Source: Bernardetia sp. ABR2-2B
Lineage (GTDB): Bacteria > Bacteroidota > Bacteroidia > Cytophagales > Bernardetiaceae
DNA: 64,000 nt
Assembly: GCF_037126435.1 (NCBI RefSeq)
Contig: NZ_CP147020.1
Span: 3,638,001-3,702,000, forward strand
Direction: 5' to 3'
Each line of letters begins with the position of its first letter. Position 1 is the first letter of the stretch. The notes below the pieces were generated by a model. That model was not told where the DNA came from. It was given only the letters and a program-made list of their open reading frames with translations, and did no database searches. This document shows positions 1 to 9,406 of the stretch, one piece after another. Both the position numbers and the translations under genes were made by a program.

Positions 1-707
1 GAAATTTGTCCTGTTTCTTCTGAAACTACCAGAATAAGCGTACTCGTTCCTTCACTCATTCCGATTGCAGCACGGTGACGCATCCCTAAAGAAGCAGGAA
101 TTTGTTCGTTTGTCGAAAGAGGAAGACGGCAACGCCCAGCCATTATACGACCTTTATAAAAAATAGCTGCTCCATCGTGTAACGGACTATTCTTAAAGAA
201 AATAGAGGAAATAATTCGTTTCGAAATCTTAGCATCAATAATATCTCCTGTCGCTGCATATTTCTCCATATCATCAAAACGAGAAATTACGATAAGTGCG
301 CCTGTGCTAGTACGAGCCATTTCTTTTGTCGAATCTACAATGGCATCAATATTCCAAATGATATTTGCTGTATCTTTTCCAAACAGACCATTCCAAAAAT
401 CAGAATTAAAGGCAGGTGCTTTTCCAATCAAAAGTAAGAAACGACGAAGTTCATCTTGAAATAAAACCACAGCAGCCACCACACCCACACCCATAAATTG
501 CCCCAAAATAGAAGACAAAAGCTCCATTTCAGTAGCTTCTACAATGAGGTACAAAAAATAAAGCGACAAAAAACCAATAAACACACGAAGTGCAACCGTT
601 CCCTTGACGAGTTTATAAAAGTTATAGATTAAGAGTCCAACCAGCAGAATATCGAAAATATCTACCCATTTTACTTCCAAAAAACCGATATTGAAGCAGA
701 AAAACAA
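1..707 (-). CDS. cdaA: Diadenylate cyclase CdaA (5' part, cut by window edge)
   Basis: Reading the minus strand from about 707 down to base 1 gives an open frame with hydrophobic N-terminal segments followed by a DisA_N (DAC) catalytic domain. The two signature motifs are visible: DGA (in SPLHDGAAIF) and RHR (in GMRHRAAIGMSEG). The family condenses two ATP into c-di-AMP at the membrane, a messenger for osmotic and wall homeostasis. No ATG lies between the upstream in-frame stop and the conserved region; the best start is a TTG at 707-705. The C-terminus lies beyond the left edge, so it is partial only because of the window. The family call is certain; the exact start is not. Confidence 0.88.
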   Translation of the reverse strand, partial: MFFCFNIGFLEVKWVDIFDILLVGLLIYNFYKLVKGTVALRVFIGFLSLYFLYLIVEATEMELLSSILGQFMGVGVVAAVVLFQDELRRFLLLIGKAPAFNSDFWNGLFGKDTANIIWNIDAIVDSTKEMARTSTGALIVISRFDDMEKYAATGDIIDAKISKRIISSIFFKNSPLHDGAAIFYKGRIMAGRCRLPLSTNEQIPASLGMRHRAAIGMSEGTSTLILVVSEETGQI

Positions 708-1090
708 ATTTTGATGAATTGTGAATGGTAAATGAATACACTTGAAAAATAGATATACGCCCTAAGCAAAAGTAAGATAAAATAACAAATAAACCATATG
801 GTCAAAAAGGAATTACCTTATTTTGATGCTATTTTTTCAAAATAACACCAAAAATAGTAGTAGGTTTAAAGTCAGAAATTAACGAATAAAAACAGGTTAT
901 ATTCGTAATTCGTAATTTTTAATTCGTAATTGTTTCTCAGAGTTAGTATTCGTCGAAAAAAAGATTTATTTTAGCTAAACAAGCAAGATATTTGAATCAA
1001 ATTCTGTTAATTAAAGATTATCTAAAAAATAGGTAAAAATAAAAACAGACCTTCTTTCCGTCTTATTAAATATAAATGTCCATATAGTCT
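708..1090. other. Intergenic region between divergent cdaA and hybrid kinase
   Basis: This 383-bp AT-rich stretch separates two divergent genes, so it must hold both promoters. No clear TAnnTTTG box was picked out. It contains a short repeat made of the words AATTCGTAATT and TTTTTAATTCG at 907-932, whose reverse complement recurs at 26662-26684. No small gene is supported. Confidence 0.5.
907..932. repeat. Short AT-rich intergenic repeat, copy 1
   Basis: The reverse complement of this 26-bp stretch matches 26662-26684 over 23 identical bases. It is built from alternating AATTACG and AATTTTTAATT words and lies in a gene-free gap. Its role is unknown; it may be a small dispersed repeat of this genome. 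Confidence 0.45.
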
Positions 1091-4000
1091 ATGAAATGGT
1101 TGAATAGTTTATCAAGTAAAATAACGTTTAGTTTTCTCATTATTACAATTATGGTGGGAGTTATGTCTGCACTTACCTTAAAGTATGTAGAGGATTTGCG
1201 TGAGCGTTCAGAAGAAATTTCAGAAGTTCATTTTGAAGGATTGCGTTTACTGACTCATATTGCAGAAGCATATCCAATGACTTTAGTGAAGACTAGAGAT
1301 GTTATCCTGTCTGACTCACTCCCTCAAAGAAAAACATATCGAATGGATATTGAAGAAGAGGAAGAGAAAATAAAAAATTGGACAGAGGAGCTAGGCAATA
1401 AAATGACCTCAGAAGAAGAAAAAGAATTATACACAAAATTTAAAGAATCATTAAAATCCTTCAAAGACCTACGCCGTGCTGCTTTGGTATATGCTATTGA
1501 TGAGGGCGATTTGCAGCGTTCTAGTGCAATGATTTATGGAAACCTTGAGAATCAATCAAAAGAATTGAAATCAACGCTAGATAATTTAATAAAAACAAAA
1601 GAAGAGATTGCAAAAAAAGTGCAAACTGATAATAATAAAGTAGTACAAAAAACTTTTATTTATTTAGGTGTATTCGGAGGCATAGTGCTTTTGATTACTA
1701 TTTTTATTCCGTTTTGGATAAAAGGACAAATTAGCCGTCCTATCGAAATTATGGAAGAAAAAGCAGCACAAGTAGCTCTAGGAGATTTGAATAATGTGGA
1801 GTTCAAACTTAGAGGAAGAAATGATGAAATAGGAAAATTAGGACGAAGTTTTAATGAAATCATAAAAAGTCTTGGTCAAATTGTAAACAAAGCAAATGCT
1901 ATTTCAAAAGGAAATTATGATGTTCAACTCAACGTACGAGGAGAAAAAGATGAGCTAAGTATTGCGCTCAATGAAATGACACATTCTTTACGCAATCAAT
2001 ACTATTTAAAAGAAGGAGCGAGTAAACTAAATGCAATTCTTTCAGGTCATTTTACTTCAAAAGAAGTAGGACAGAAAAGTATTAGTTTCTTAGGTGAGTT
2101 CTTGCAAGTGGGTTGTGCAGTTCTTTATATTTATGATGAAGAAGACCGAAAATTAAAACTGTATAGTTCTTATGCTTTTACGGATAGAGATAGACTTTCA
2201 CACGAATACCACTTAGGAGAAGGCGTAGTCGGACAGGTGGCCTATGAGAAAAAGCCGATTATGCTCAAAAGTATTCCTGATAATTCTCAAAATATAACAA
2301 CAGGAACAATAAGTAAAAGCCCTTCTTCTACTTATACATTTCCTCTTCTGTATGAAAATGAACTTTGTGGTGTAATAGAACTTGCTAGTTTTGAGCCATT
2401 TACTGAACTCAAAAAACAACTAATTAGTAGTTCGGCAGAGCTTATTTCTTCGCATTTGTATTCTGCTTTACAGAGTGAGCGTATCAAAAACCTTTTCGAA
2501 GTGGCACAGGCAGCCAAACGAGAAGCACAATCAAAATCAAAAGAAATAGAAAAAGCAAATATTCTTTTGAAAGAAGAACAACTACACGTTCAGCAGCAGT
2601 CTGAAGAGCTACAACAGCAAAATGAAGAAATGCAGCAACAAGCAGAAGAGTTACAACAAACAAATGAAGAACTCCAACAACAACAAGAACAGTTAGAAGG
2701 ACACCGAACAGAATTACAAATCAGAAACGAACAACTTACCGTTATTCAGACTGATTTGGAAGAAAAGGCAGAAGAGCTTGGAAGAGCAAGTAAATATAAA
2801 TCAGAGTTTTTAGCAAATATGTCGCACGAACTCAGAACGCCTCTCAATTCCATTATTTTGCTTTCTGATATGCTTCGTCGAAACTCATCTAAGAACTTGT
2901 CAGAAAAAGAAGTTCAGAAATGTAGTATTGTTTATCAATCAGGTAATGATTTACTTAATCTTATCAATGATATTCTTGATATTTCAAAAATTGAGGCTGG
3001 AAAAATGAGTGTCAATATTTATCACTTCCATACAAGCGAACTACTTTCTCATCTCAAACCTTTATTTGATGAACTTGCAAGACAGAAAAAATTAGATTTT
3101 GTTGTTGATGACCAATTAGGAATTGAGTTATTTAATGATAGAGATAAAATTAGTCAAGTCTTAAAAAACTTCTTGTCTAATGCCTTTAAGTTTACCAAAA
3201 AGGGAAGTGTAACGATTCGTGTTTCTAAAAGTAATCATGAAAAACTACCTGTCAAGATTTCTGTTATTGATTCTGGTATTGGTATTCCTAGTAATAAACA
3301 AAAAGTTATTTTTGAAGCTTTCCAACAAGTAGATGGTTCGGTATCAAGAGAATTTGGTGGAACGGGTTTAGGGCTTTCTATTGCTCGTGAGCTTACCAAT
3401 ATGCTTGGTGGAGAAGTACATTTGAGTTCTGAACATGGAAAAGGAAGCGAGTTTTATATGCTTCTTCCCATCGAAAATCATATTGGAGAAGAAGATGCCA
3501 AAAAACGCAAACTAGATGTTGTCTATGACAAGAAAAAAAGAATAGAACTTCGCTCAAATGCTGATGATGTAGCACAAGTAAAGGAACAAGCTGCATTAAG
3601 AAAATACAAACGAGTAGCGCAACTTGCCGTAGAAGACGACAGAGAAAAAGTCAATCAAGGCGATGATATTATTCTGATTGTAGAAGATAACGTAGATTAT
3701 GCCAATAGTTTGGTCGAAATTAGTCGTGGATTAGGTTTCAAAAGTGTCATTGCAGTTTCTGGAAAAGAGTTTTGGCAAGATGTAGAATACTTCAATCCAT
3801 TGGGAGTTCTCTTGGATTTGGGATTGCCAGATATTACGGGGGCAGAGCTTTTAGAGCAAATCAAAACTAAACCAAAATACCGTCATATTCCAATAACAAT
3901 TGTTTCAGCTAGAGATAAAAACATTGAACTTTTGGAAAAAGGAGCAGTAGGTTATCTCCAAAAACCGATTGAAGCAAAGGCTGTTCGTGATGAAGTATTG

Positions 4001-5023
4001 CGCCTTACTGGAATTTCTCACAAATCAACAAAGCAAATGCTCATTGTGGAAGACGACGAGTTTCAACAAAATTATTTGTTAGAACTCTTTGATAAAGAAG
4101 GGGTTGTTTGTAAAGGTGTTATGACAGAAGCTGCTGCAATACAGGAGTTAGAAACAGGAAATTATGACATCGTAATTGCTGATTTGAAGCTAGAACAAGG
4201 AACGGGAATGGGACTTTGTAGATTCATAAAAGAACATAATCTCAATATTCCAGTAATTATTTATACAGGAAAAGACTTGACAGCTTCCGAAAAAGAGGAA
4301 ATGCGTCTCTATTCAGTAAGCGTAATCATAAAACATCCACAAGCTTATACACAACTTTTGGAGAAAGCAAAAATGTTTTTACATCAAGTAAATGAAAAAA
4401 ATCCAACAAAAGGGTCAGTAAAGGAGGCTGCAAAAAAGGAAGAGGTAGCAACTGATTTAATAAATAAAGTTGAAAGTAAAGCCAAAGATGCAGAGCCTGA
4501 AACGACATCTACCTTTGCAGAAAGAGATAATAGCAACGATCATTTTAATAATGGAGACACATCAGAAGATTTTGATTCTATTGTCAATAAAAGTTTGGAG
4601 TCTTATTTGGCAGATGAAGCTGAAGAGGAAAATAGCAACGACCTTAGAGGAAAACGTATTCTAATTGTTGATGATGATGTCAGAAATGTTTTTGTAATGA
4701 CTTCTGCTTTAGAAAATCATGATGCCGATATTGTAGAGGCTTTCAATGGAAAAGAAGCATTAGAAGCACTAGAAGATGAACCTGTTGATTTAGTTTTGAT
4801 GGATATTATGATGCCAATTATGAATGGCTTCGAAACTATCGAAAATATAAGAAAGCAAGAAAAATGGAAAGACTTGCCTATCATTGCCGTAACTGCAAAA
4901 GCTCTTGATGAAGATAGAAGAAAATGTCTTGAAATGGGTGCAAATGATTATATGACCAAACCAGTAGATTATACTATCTTAATGAAGAAGATAAAACAAC
5001 ATCTCAACAAACAGAAAGCTTAA
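1091..5023 (+). CDS. Membrane hybrid histidine kinase, HAMP-GAF-HisKA-HATPase with three receiver domains
   Basis: A 1310-residue inner-membrane sensor kinase. TM1 lies at about 12-30 and TM2 at about 190-211, with a helical periplasmic domain between. A HAMP region (with a second HAMP-like repeat) covers about 211-305 and a GAF domain about 320-465. A Gln/Glu-rich coiled coil follows at about 475-570. HisKA has the H box around His579 (MSHELRTPLN). The HATPase shows the N box near 694, DSGIGIP and GGTGLGLSIA. Three receiver domains follow, with phospho-acceptors near Asp909, Asp1031 and Asp1238, and an acidic linker of about 70 residues before the third. It would autophosphorylate on His579 and relay to its own receivers; no DNA-binding output exists and no separate regulator is adjacent. 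The signal is unknown. The start ATG is well placed before TM1. A terminator hairpin follows. Confidence 0.93.
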   Translation: MKWLNSLSSKITFSFLIITIMVGVMSALTLKYVEDLRERSEEISEVHFEGLRLLTHIAEAYPMTLVKTRDVILSDSLPQRKTYRMDIEEEEEKIKNWTEELGNKMTSEEEKELYTKFKESLKSFKDLRRAALVYAIDEGDLQRSSAMIYGNLENQSKELKSTLDNLIKTKEEIAKKVQTDNNKVVQKTFIYLGVFGGIVLLITIFIPFWIKGQISRPIEIMEEKAAQVALGDLNNVEFKLRGRNDEIGKLGRSFNEIIKSLGQIVNKANAISKGNYDVQLNVRGEKDELSIALNEMTHSLRNQYYLKEGASKLNAILSGHFTSKEVGQKSISFLGEFLQVGCAVLYIYDEEDRKLKLYSSYAFTDRDRLSHEYHLGEGVVGQVAYEKKPIMLKSIPDNSQNITTGTISKSPSSTYTFPLLYENELCGVIELASFEPFTELKKQLISSSAELISSHLYSALQSERIKNLFEVAQAAKREAQSKSKEIEKANILLKEEQLHVQQQSEELQQQNEEMQQQAEELQQTNEELQQQQEQLEGHRTELQIRNEQLTVIQTDLEEKAEELGRASKYKSEFLANMSHELRTPLNSIILLSDMLRRNSSKNLSEKEVQKCSIVYQSGNDLLNLINDILDISKIEAGKMSVNIYHFHTSELLSHLKPLFDELARQKKLDFVVDDQLGIELFNDRDKISQVLKNFLSNAFKFTKKGSVTIRVSKSNHEKLPVKISVIDSGIGIPSNKQKVIFEAFQQVDGSVSREFGGTGLGLSIARELTNMLGGEVHLSSEHGKGSEFYMLLPIENHIGEEDAKKRKLDVVYDKKKRIELRSNADDVAQVKEQAALRKYKRVAQLAVEDDREKVNQGDDIILIVEDNVDYANSLVEISRGLGFKSVIAVSGKEFWQDVEYFNPLGVLLDLGLPDITGAELLEQIKTKPKYRHIPITIVSARDKNIELLEKGAVGYLQKPIEAKAVRDEVLRLTGISHKSTKQMLIVEDDEFQQNYLLELFDKEGVVCKGVMTEAAAIQELETGNYDIVIADLKLEQGTGMGLCRFIKEHNLNIPVIIYTGKDLTASEKEEMRLYSVSVIIKHPQAYTQLLEKAKMFLHQVNEKNPTKGSVKEAAKKEEVATDLINKVESKAKDAEPETTSTFAERDNSNDHFNNGDTSEDFDSIVNKSLESYLADEAEEENSNDLRGKRILIVDDDVRNVFVMTSALENHDADIVEAFNGKEALEALEDEPVDLVLMDIMMPIMNGFETIENIRKQEKWKDLPIIAVTAKALDEDRRKCLEMGANDYMTKPVDYTILMKKIKQHLNKQKA

Positions 5024-5046
5024 AATATATTTCGTATTACTTTTAG

Positions 5047-5081
5047 AATGCAGAGATTGAATGAAATCTCTGCATTTATTT
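5047..5081 (+). terminator. Terminator of the hybrid kinase gene
   Basis: A perfect 12-bp stem (AATGCAGAGATT at 5047-5058 and its complement at 5065-5076) with a 6-nt loop, followed by a T-rich tail, 23 bp after the stop codon. Confidence 0.8.
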
Positions 5082-5343
5082 TATGGATGAAGCTTTTTAA
5101 GGATAATACAGTTTTGTTTATTTTATTTAGGTGTAAAATGCCATTAATTCCATTTTTTGTTAAACAAAATTAATAAATCAACTAAAAGCAGAGTATTTTC
5201 GTATAAAATTTCAACAAAATCAATAACTCTTTATAAATAGTTTAGCAAATTTTTTATATTGACACTAATTTAGTAGATTTTACTGAAAAAATATTTTAAT
5301 ATTTTTTATTGTAAAGTCTAAAAATGCCCCTTTAATATAAAAA
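5082..5343. other. AT-rich gap before the second kinase
   Basis: The rest of the 320-bp gap after the hybrid kinase holds only AT-rich sequence with long A and T runs. The promoter of the following kinase gene must lie here, but no convincing box was identified. Confidence 0.4.
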
Positions 5344-7731
5344 ATGTATAAAATTATTATTTTTTTGTATTTATCTTTACTTATTACATCTTCCTTTGGA
5401 CAAGATAATGTAATAACAATGAAGCGTTCGACAGATTTATTCAAGGTAGGAAAACAAGTCTATTTTTTAGAAGATAAAACAGGAGAGTTATCTCTCAAAC
5501 AAATTCAAAAAGCAGATAAAGAAGGTAAGTTCAAACTCTATCATAAAGATATTTTTACTCATAAAGCTACAAATAGTGCTTTTTGGTTCAAGTTCCAAAC
5601 AAAGAACGAATCAGAAACAGATAGTTGGTTGGCAATAAACACTACTTTTTTATGGGAAATTGATTTTTATACTCCCAAAGATTCCTTACAAAATAATTAT
5701 CAAGTCGTACAAACAGGTGTATTAAGACCTCTTCAAAACAAACCTTACCCTACCACAAAGTTTTGGATTCCTCTTCAAAAAGTAACAAATAAACAAGCTC
5801 AAACATTTTATTTTCGTATTCATACAGGACAAACTATTGAAGTGCCTTTAGTCATAGGTTCTTTGCAGTCTTTATCACAAGAAAAAACTATATCTGATTA
5901 TTTGACAGCAGGTTTTGTAGGTGCTTTACTAATTATGTTTTTATATAATAGTTTTTTAGGAATAGCTACACGAAAACATATTTACGCTTATTATATTATT
6001 TATCTTTTTGGAGTTTGTCTTGCTGCTACATTTATAAATGGTTATCCTTTTTGGGTAGATATCTTTGATTCTTTCAGTATCAGGCATTGGATATATACAC
6101 ATACTATCTCTTGGATTGCCCCTATTCAGATTTCGGTAGGTTTAATTACTATAAATTATTTAGGACTTCGTCAAAAGCACAAATCTTTTTATTATTTTAT
6201 AGTTATTGTCTTGATATTAATTTTTATGTGGGGTATTCTCAATTTATTTATTCCCACTTACAAAATACAGTTCTTACATCAGGTTTTATTGCTCTCAAAT
6301 ACTATCATTACTTTATCTATTTCGTATTGGCTTACTTTTAAAGGGAAAAAACAAGCTCTTTTTTATGTTGTTGGATGGACATGTATGTTTGCCTCCATTG
6401 TCGTTTATCTTTGCACCATAAATGGTTGGTTAGAGTACACTATTTATACACGGAACATCATCTATTTTGGAATATTACTGGAGATTTGGTTTTTTTCGTT
6501 GGCTTTGAGTGAGCATATTAGTAACTTGAGAAAAGAAAATAAAAAGGTGGTTCAGAATTTACTTATTAAGGCTGAAAAAGAAATTGAGATGAGAAGTCAA
6601 ATTATTGACAATCAAAAGCAATTAGACCAAGCCAATACAAATAGTTTGAAGTTAGAAATAGCTAATCAAGAACGAATGATTTTGAGAAGTATAATTGATA
6701 ATCTGCCTATTTTCGTAGCGATGATAGATAAAGATGGAAATTATATCATTGCTAATAAAATGTATGAAGATAACTTTTTCTTGCCTGTTTCACATATAGA
6801 AGGAAGTCATTATACAAAGGTGTTGCCAAACAAACTTACTAAAATACACAATGGTTATATCAATAAAGCCATAGCAGGAAATATAGTAGAGTTTACAGAT
6901 CCTATGAAACTCCCAAGTGGAAAAATGACATACTCGTACGGTAAATATTTTCCTGTTTTTGATGAAGATAAAAGCCTAAAATATGTAACCGTTTTTGTAA
7001 CTGATGTAAGCGATTTAAAGTATAAAGAATTAGAATTACAAAAACTCAACGATACAAAAGATAAGCTCTTTTCTATTATTTCACACGATTTGCGTAGTCC
7101 ATTTGCACAGTTGAAAGGAGTTTTAGATTTGTTTGAAAAAGGTGGGATTTCGGAAGCTGAATTAAAATATTTTCTTCCCGAAATTACTAAAAATGTAAAT
7201 TATACCTCTGATTTATTAAATAACTTAGTTTATTGGGCAAAAAGCCAAATGAGTGGACTTCATGCTGACCCAGAAGACTTTGATATTTACAAACTTATAG
7301 CAAACAAAGAAAATTTATTTGCCAAAGAGATAACAGCTAAAGATTTGACTTTTATGAATAATGTTCAGCAAAATACATTTGTGTATGCTGATAAAAATAT
7401 GACAGATTTAGTGATAAGGAATTTGGTCGCCAATGCAATAAAATTTTGTAAAAAATCAGATACTATTTTAGTAAAATCTGAAGAAACTTCAAATGATTTT
7501 CTAATTGTACGAGTAGTAGATACAGGGATTGGAATCTCTCCAAAAAATAAAAAGAAGATATTTAATGAGGAAAATTTTACGACCTTAGGAACACACAAAG
7601 AAAAAGGAACAGGAATCGGGCTCAAACTCTGCAAAGAATTTATTGAAGGAAATGGAGGCAAAATTTGGATTGATAGCGAAGAAGGAAAAGGGACAATATT
7701 TTCATTCTCATTGCCTACAAAAGCCAAGTAG
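5344..7731 (+). CDS. 7TMR-DISM sensor histidine kinase with PAS domain
   Basis: A 795-residue sensor kinase. A signal peptide (about 1-20, ending SSFGQ) is followed by a periplasmic 7TMR-DISMED2-like beta domain (about 25-180), a seven-helix membrane region (about 190-390), a coiled coil (about 395-450), a PAS domain (about 450-560), HisKA with His581 in SIISHDLRSPF, and a HATPase with the N box NLVANAIKFC and the G boxes VVDTGIGIS and GTGIGLKLC. The 7TMR-DISM class is thought to sense extracellular small ligands, often carbohydrates. Unlike the gene upstream it has no receiver domain, and no response regulator is next to it, so its partner is encoded elsewhere or is the neighbouring hybrid kinase (inference). 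Confidence 0.92.
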   Translation: MYKIIIFLYLSLLITSSFGQDNVITMKRSTDLFKVGKQVYFLEDKTGELSLKQIQKADKEGKFKLYHKDIFTHKATNSAFWFKFQTKNESETDSWLAINTTFLWEIDFYTPKDSLQNNYQVVQTGVLRPLQNKPYPTTKFWIPLQKVTNKQAQTFYFRIHTGQTIEVPLVIGSLQSLSQEKTISDYLTAGFVGALLIMFLYNSFLGIATRKHIYAYYIIYLFGVCLAATFINGYPFWVDIFDSFSIRHWIYTHTISWIAPIQISVGLITINYLGLRQKHKSFYYFIVIVLILIFMWGILNLFIPTYKIQFLHQVLLLSNTIITLSISYWLTFKGKKQALFYVVGWTCMFASIVVYLCTINGWLEYTIYTRNIIYFGILLEIWFFSLALSEHISNLRKENKKVVQNLLIKAEKEIEMRSQIIDNQKQLDQANTNSLKLEIANQERMILRSIIDNLPIFVAMIDKDGNYIIANKMYEDNFFLPVSHIEGSHYTKVLPNKLTKIHNGYINKAIAGNIVEFTDPMKLPSGKMTYSYGKYFPVFDEDKSLKYVTVFVTDVSDLKYKELELQKLNDTKDKLFSIISHDLRSPFAQLKGVLDLFEKGGISEAELKYFLPEITKNVNYTSDLLNNLVYWAKSQMSGLHADPEDFDIYKLIANKENLFAKEITAKDLTFMNNVQQNTFVYADKNMTDLVIRNLVANAIKFCKKSDTILVKSEETSNDFLIVRVVDTGIGISPKNKKKIFNEENFTTLGTHKEKGTGIGLKLCKEFIEGNGGKIWIDSEEGKGTIFSFSLPTKAK

Positions 7732-7925
7732 AAGAAGCCAAAAACCCTACTAGAAATACTAAACTTTATCTCTCCAGACTTGTTTTTATTCCACTATTTA
7801 TGTAGATTGAAATTAGAAATAAATACAAATTCAACCAAAAGTTTAAGATAGTTACTGTTATTTTTTAAATCAATCTGCAAAAAAAAGCATACCATTTCAT
7901 TTTTTTAACCTTAACCTCAATTTTT

Positions 7926-8225
7926 ATGAAATTAGAAATGAATTATGTCGATAATGACACAAGTGAAACATTAAGTGATTTTATACAAACAAAAGTAGAT
8001 AAATTAGAAACTTTCTACGACGGAATTATTAATGGAGAAGTTTATATTCGTACTGAAAAAGGAGACCCAAAGAAAGAAAAAGTAGTAGAGATTCGTTTGA
8101 ATGTACCTGGTACAAGCCTTTTTGCTAAAGAAGGAGGAGAAACCTTTGAATCTGCTACTGATGAAACGGTAGAAGCATTACGCCGTCAGATTAAAAAATT
8201 TAAAGAAAAATCAAGTTCCTACTAA
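7926..8225 (+). CDS. hpf: Ribosome hibernation-promoting factor HPF/RaiA (short form)
   Basis: A 99-residue protein of the HPF/RaiA (S30AE) family, which binds the small ribosomal subunit in stationary phase and blocks the mRNA/tRNA channel. Family features are the beta-alpha-beta start with a helix like SDFIQTKVDKLETFYD, the segment KEKVVEIRLNVPG, and a helix TVEALRRQIKKFKEK near the end. It has the length of the short form without the C-terminal dimerisation domain. It is monocistronic: a strong hairpin terminator follows directly. Confidence 0.9.
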   Translation: MKLEMNYVDNDTSETLSDFIQTKVDKLETFYDGIINGEVYIRTEKGDPKKEKVVEIRLNVPGTSLFAKEGGETFESATDETVEALRRQIKKFKEKSSSY

Positions 8226-8249
8226 CTAAAAAATAGTTCTCTTATTTCA

Positions 8250-8296
8250 AAACCTTTCAGAATAAATACTTTAATTATTCTGAAAGGTTTTTATAT
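8250..8296 (+). terminator. Terminator of hpf
   Basis: A perfect 16-bp stem (8250-8265 paired with 8275-8290, containing CCTTTCAGAATAA and its complement) with a 9-nt loop, ending in a T-rich stretch, 24 bp after the hpf stop. Confidence 0.85.
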
Positions 8297-8317
8297 TTAT
8301 TGAAAATATATACACAG

Positions 8318-8457
8318 AAGTTGTTTAAGAATACTCATTTTTCCTTAGAACTGGGTTTGCAAATCCAGTTCTAAGGAAAAATAACACAGCCTTTGTTGGT
8401 GTTTTAGCGTAGCGACACCAACAAATATATCTACACAGCCCATTTTTAAACAACTTC
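8318..8457. mobile_element. MITE-like palindromic element with nested hairpins
   Basis: About 140 bp bounded by inverted repeats GAAGTTGTTTAA (8318-8329) and TTAAACAACTTC (8446-8457); the match extends to 16 bp with one mismatch. Inside are an almost perfect 46-bp palindrome (8337-8382, 18-bp outer arms with TTCCTTAGAACTGG) and a second hairpin, TTGTTGGTGT at 8393-8402 paired with 8415-8424. The word ACACAGCC occurs on both sides of the second hairpin. The bases ACA flank both ends and may be a target duplication. There is no open frame, so it would be non-autonomous. It sits between the hpf terminator and a lipoprotein gene. A mobile origin is inferred from its structure alone. Confidence 0.6.
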
Positions 8458-8468
8458 ACAATTAATTT

Positions 8469-9290
8469 ATGATGAAAAAGCCAATAAACTATTATATTCA
8501 CTCTCTTATTTTCTGTTTTTTACTCATAGGTTGTTCTGATTCTGAAAATGAAAGAGCAGTTATGTGGAAATTTCAAAATTTTGATAAACTGACGTATAAT
8601 TTTACCCAAAAAATGGAAATCAGTCCAATGGGAGGAATTTTCTCTGCCTTCGGAATTACTAACGAAGCGACTGGAAAATTGACTATCACACCCACTTCAG
8701 ATGAAAAAGCAGATGTTGCTTTAGAAAATTTGGATATGGGTGAAATAGGAGATGCTCTGCTACAAAACATGACAACAGATAATCAAAAAGTTACTGAAAT
8801 GTCTATAAAAGGTTTGAAAAGTGATGGTACAATAGAAGGTAAAATTAGCGAGGCAATGAAACTATTTTATACAGGTGTTCTACCTATTCCTACCAAAAAT
8901 TTGAAGGTAGGAGAAATGCTCAAAGTAAAAATAAAAATGCCAATTCCATCTTCTGATAAAAAAATAGTAATGAAAGGCTTTCAAACCTTAAAACTCAAGT
9001 CTATAAAACAAAACCTATATATATTACAAAGCGATATTTTGATGGATGAATACGAAAATCCAGATTTAGAAAAGCAAATAGAAAAAGAAGACAGACCTCA
9101 AATAAAAGGAGAAGGAATGTACACTTTTGATATAGAAAAAGGATGTTTTACAGAAGCAAAGGTAGAGCTCAAAATGAAAATGAAACTAGATGGTTTGGAG
9201 CAAGAAAATAGTCCAATAAAAATGGATTTCAGCAATATGAAAATGAACTTCACTTCGACTATTAATCTTGATTTAGAAAAAGTTGAATAG
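8469..9290 (+). CDS. Lipoprotein of unknown function
   Basis: A 273-residue protein with a type II signal peptide and lipobox LLIGC (lipid-attachment Cys about residue 22). The residues after the Cys (SDSENE) are acidic, as in Bacteroidota surface-export signals, so it may reach the outer leaflet. The mature part is rich in Met, Lys and beta-type segments, such as a stretch on MKMKLDGLEQE near the C-terminus, without a domain I can name. A second ATG directly follows the first, so the start may be three bases later. It is a single gene between the palindromic element and sbcC. Confidence 0.8.
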   Translation: MMKKPINYYIHSLIFCFLLIGCSDSENERAVMWKFQNFDKLTYNFTQKMEISPMGGIFSAFGITNEATGKLTITPTSDEKADVALENLDMGEIGDALLQNMTTDNQKVTEMSIKGLKSDGTIEGKISEAMKLFYTGVLPIPTKNLKVGEMLKVKIKMPIPSSDKKIVMKGFQTLKLKSIKQNLYILQSDILMDEYENPDLEKQIEKEDRPQIKGEGMYTFDIEKGCFTEAKVELKMKMKLDGLEQENSPIKMDFSNMKMNFTSTINLDLEKVE

Positions 9291-9406
9291 TATTCTCCCA
9301 TTAAAATAAGTAACTAGGTTAGTTAAAGGTTTGCCTTTGCTTTGCAAAAAACTAATTTCCATTCCCTAATTCTGACCTCTAAAATCTAACTTCTAAATTT
9401 ATCGCT

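Noticed and set aside
2581-2720. CAA/GAA-rich repetitive stretch in the hybrid kinase gene as a possible DNA repeat array
   Set aside because: It is coding coiled-coil sequence in frame; no spacer structure, so not a CRISPR or satellite array.
7365-7727. 120-codon minus-strand frame inside the 7TMR-DISM kinase gene
   Set aside because: It is antisense to the HATPase domain and has no domain features; shadow of the real gene.
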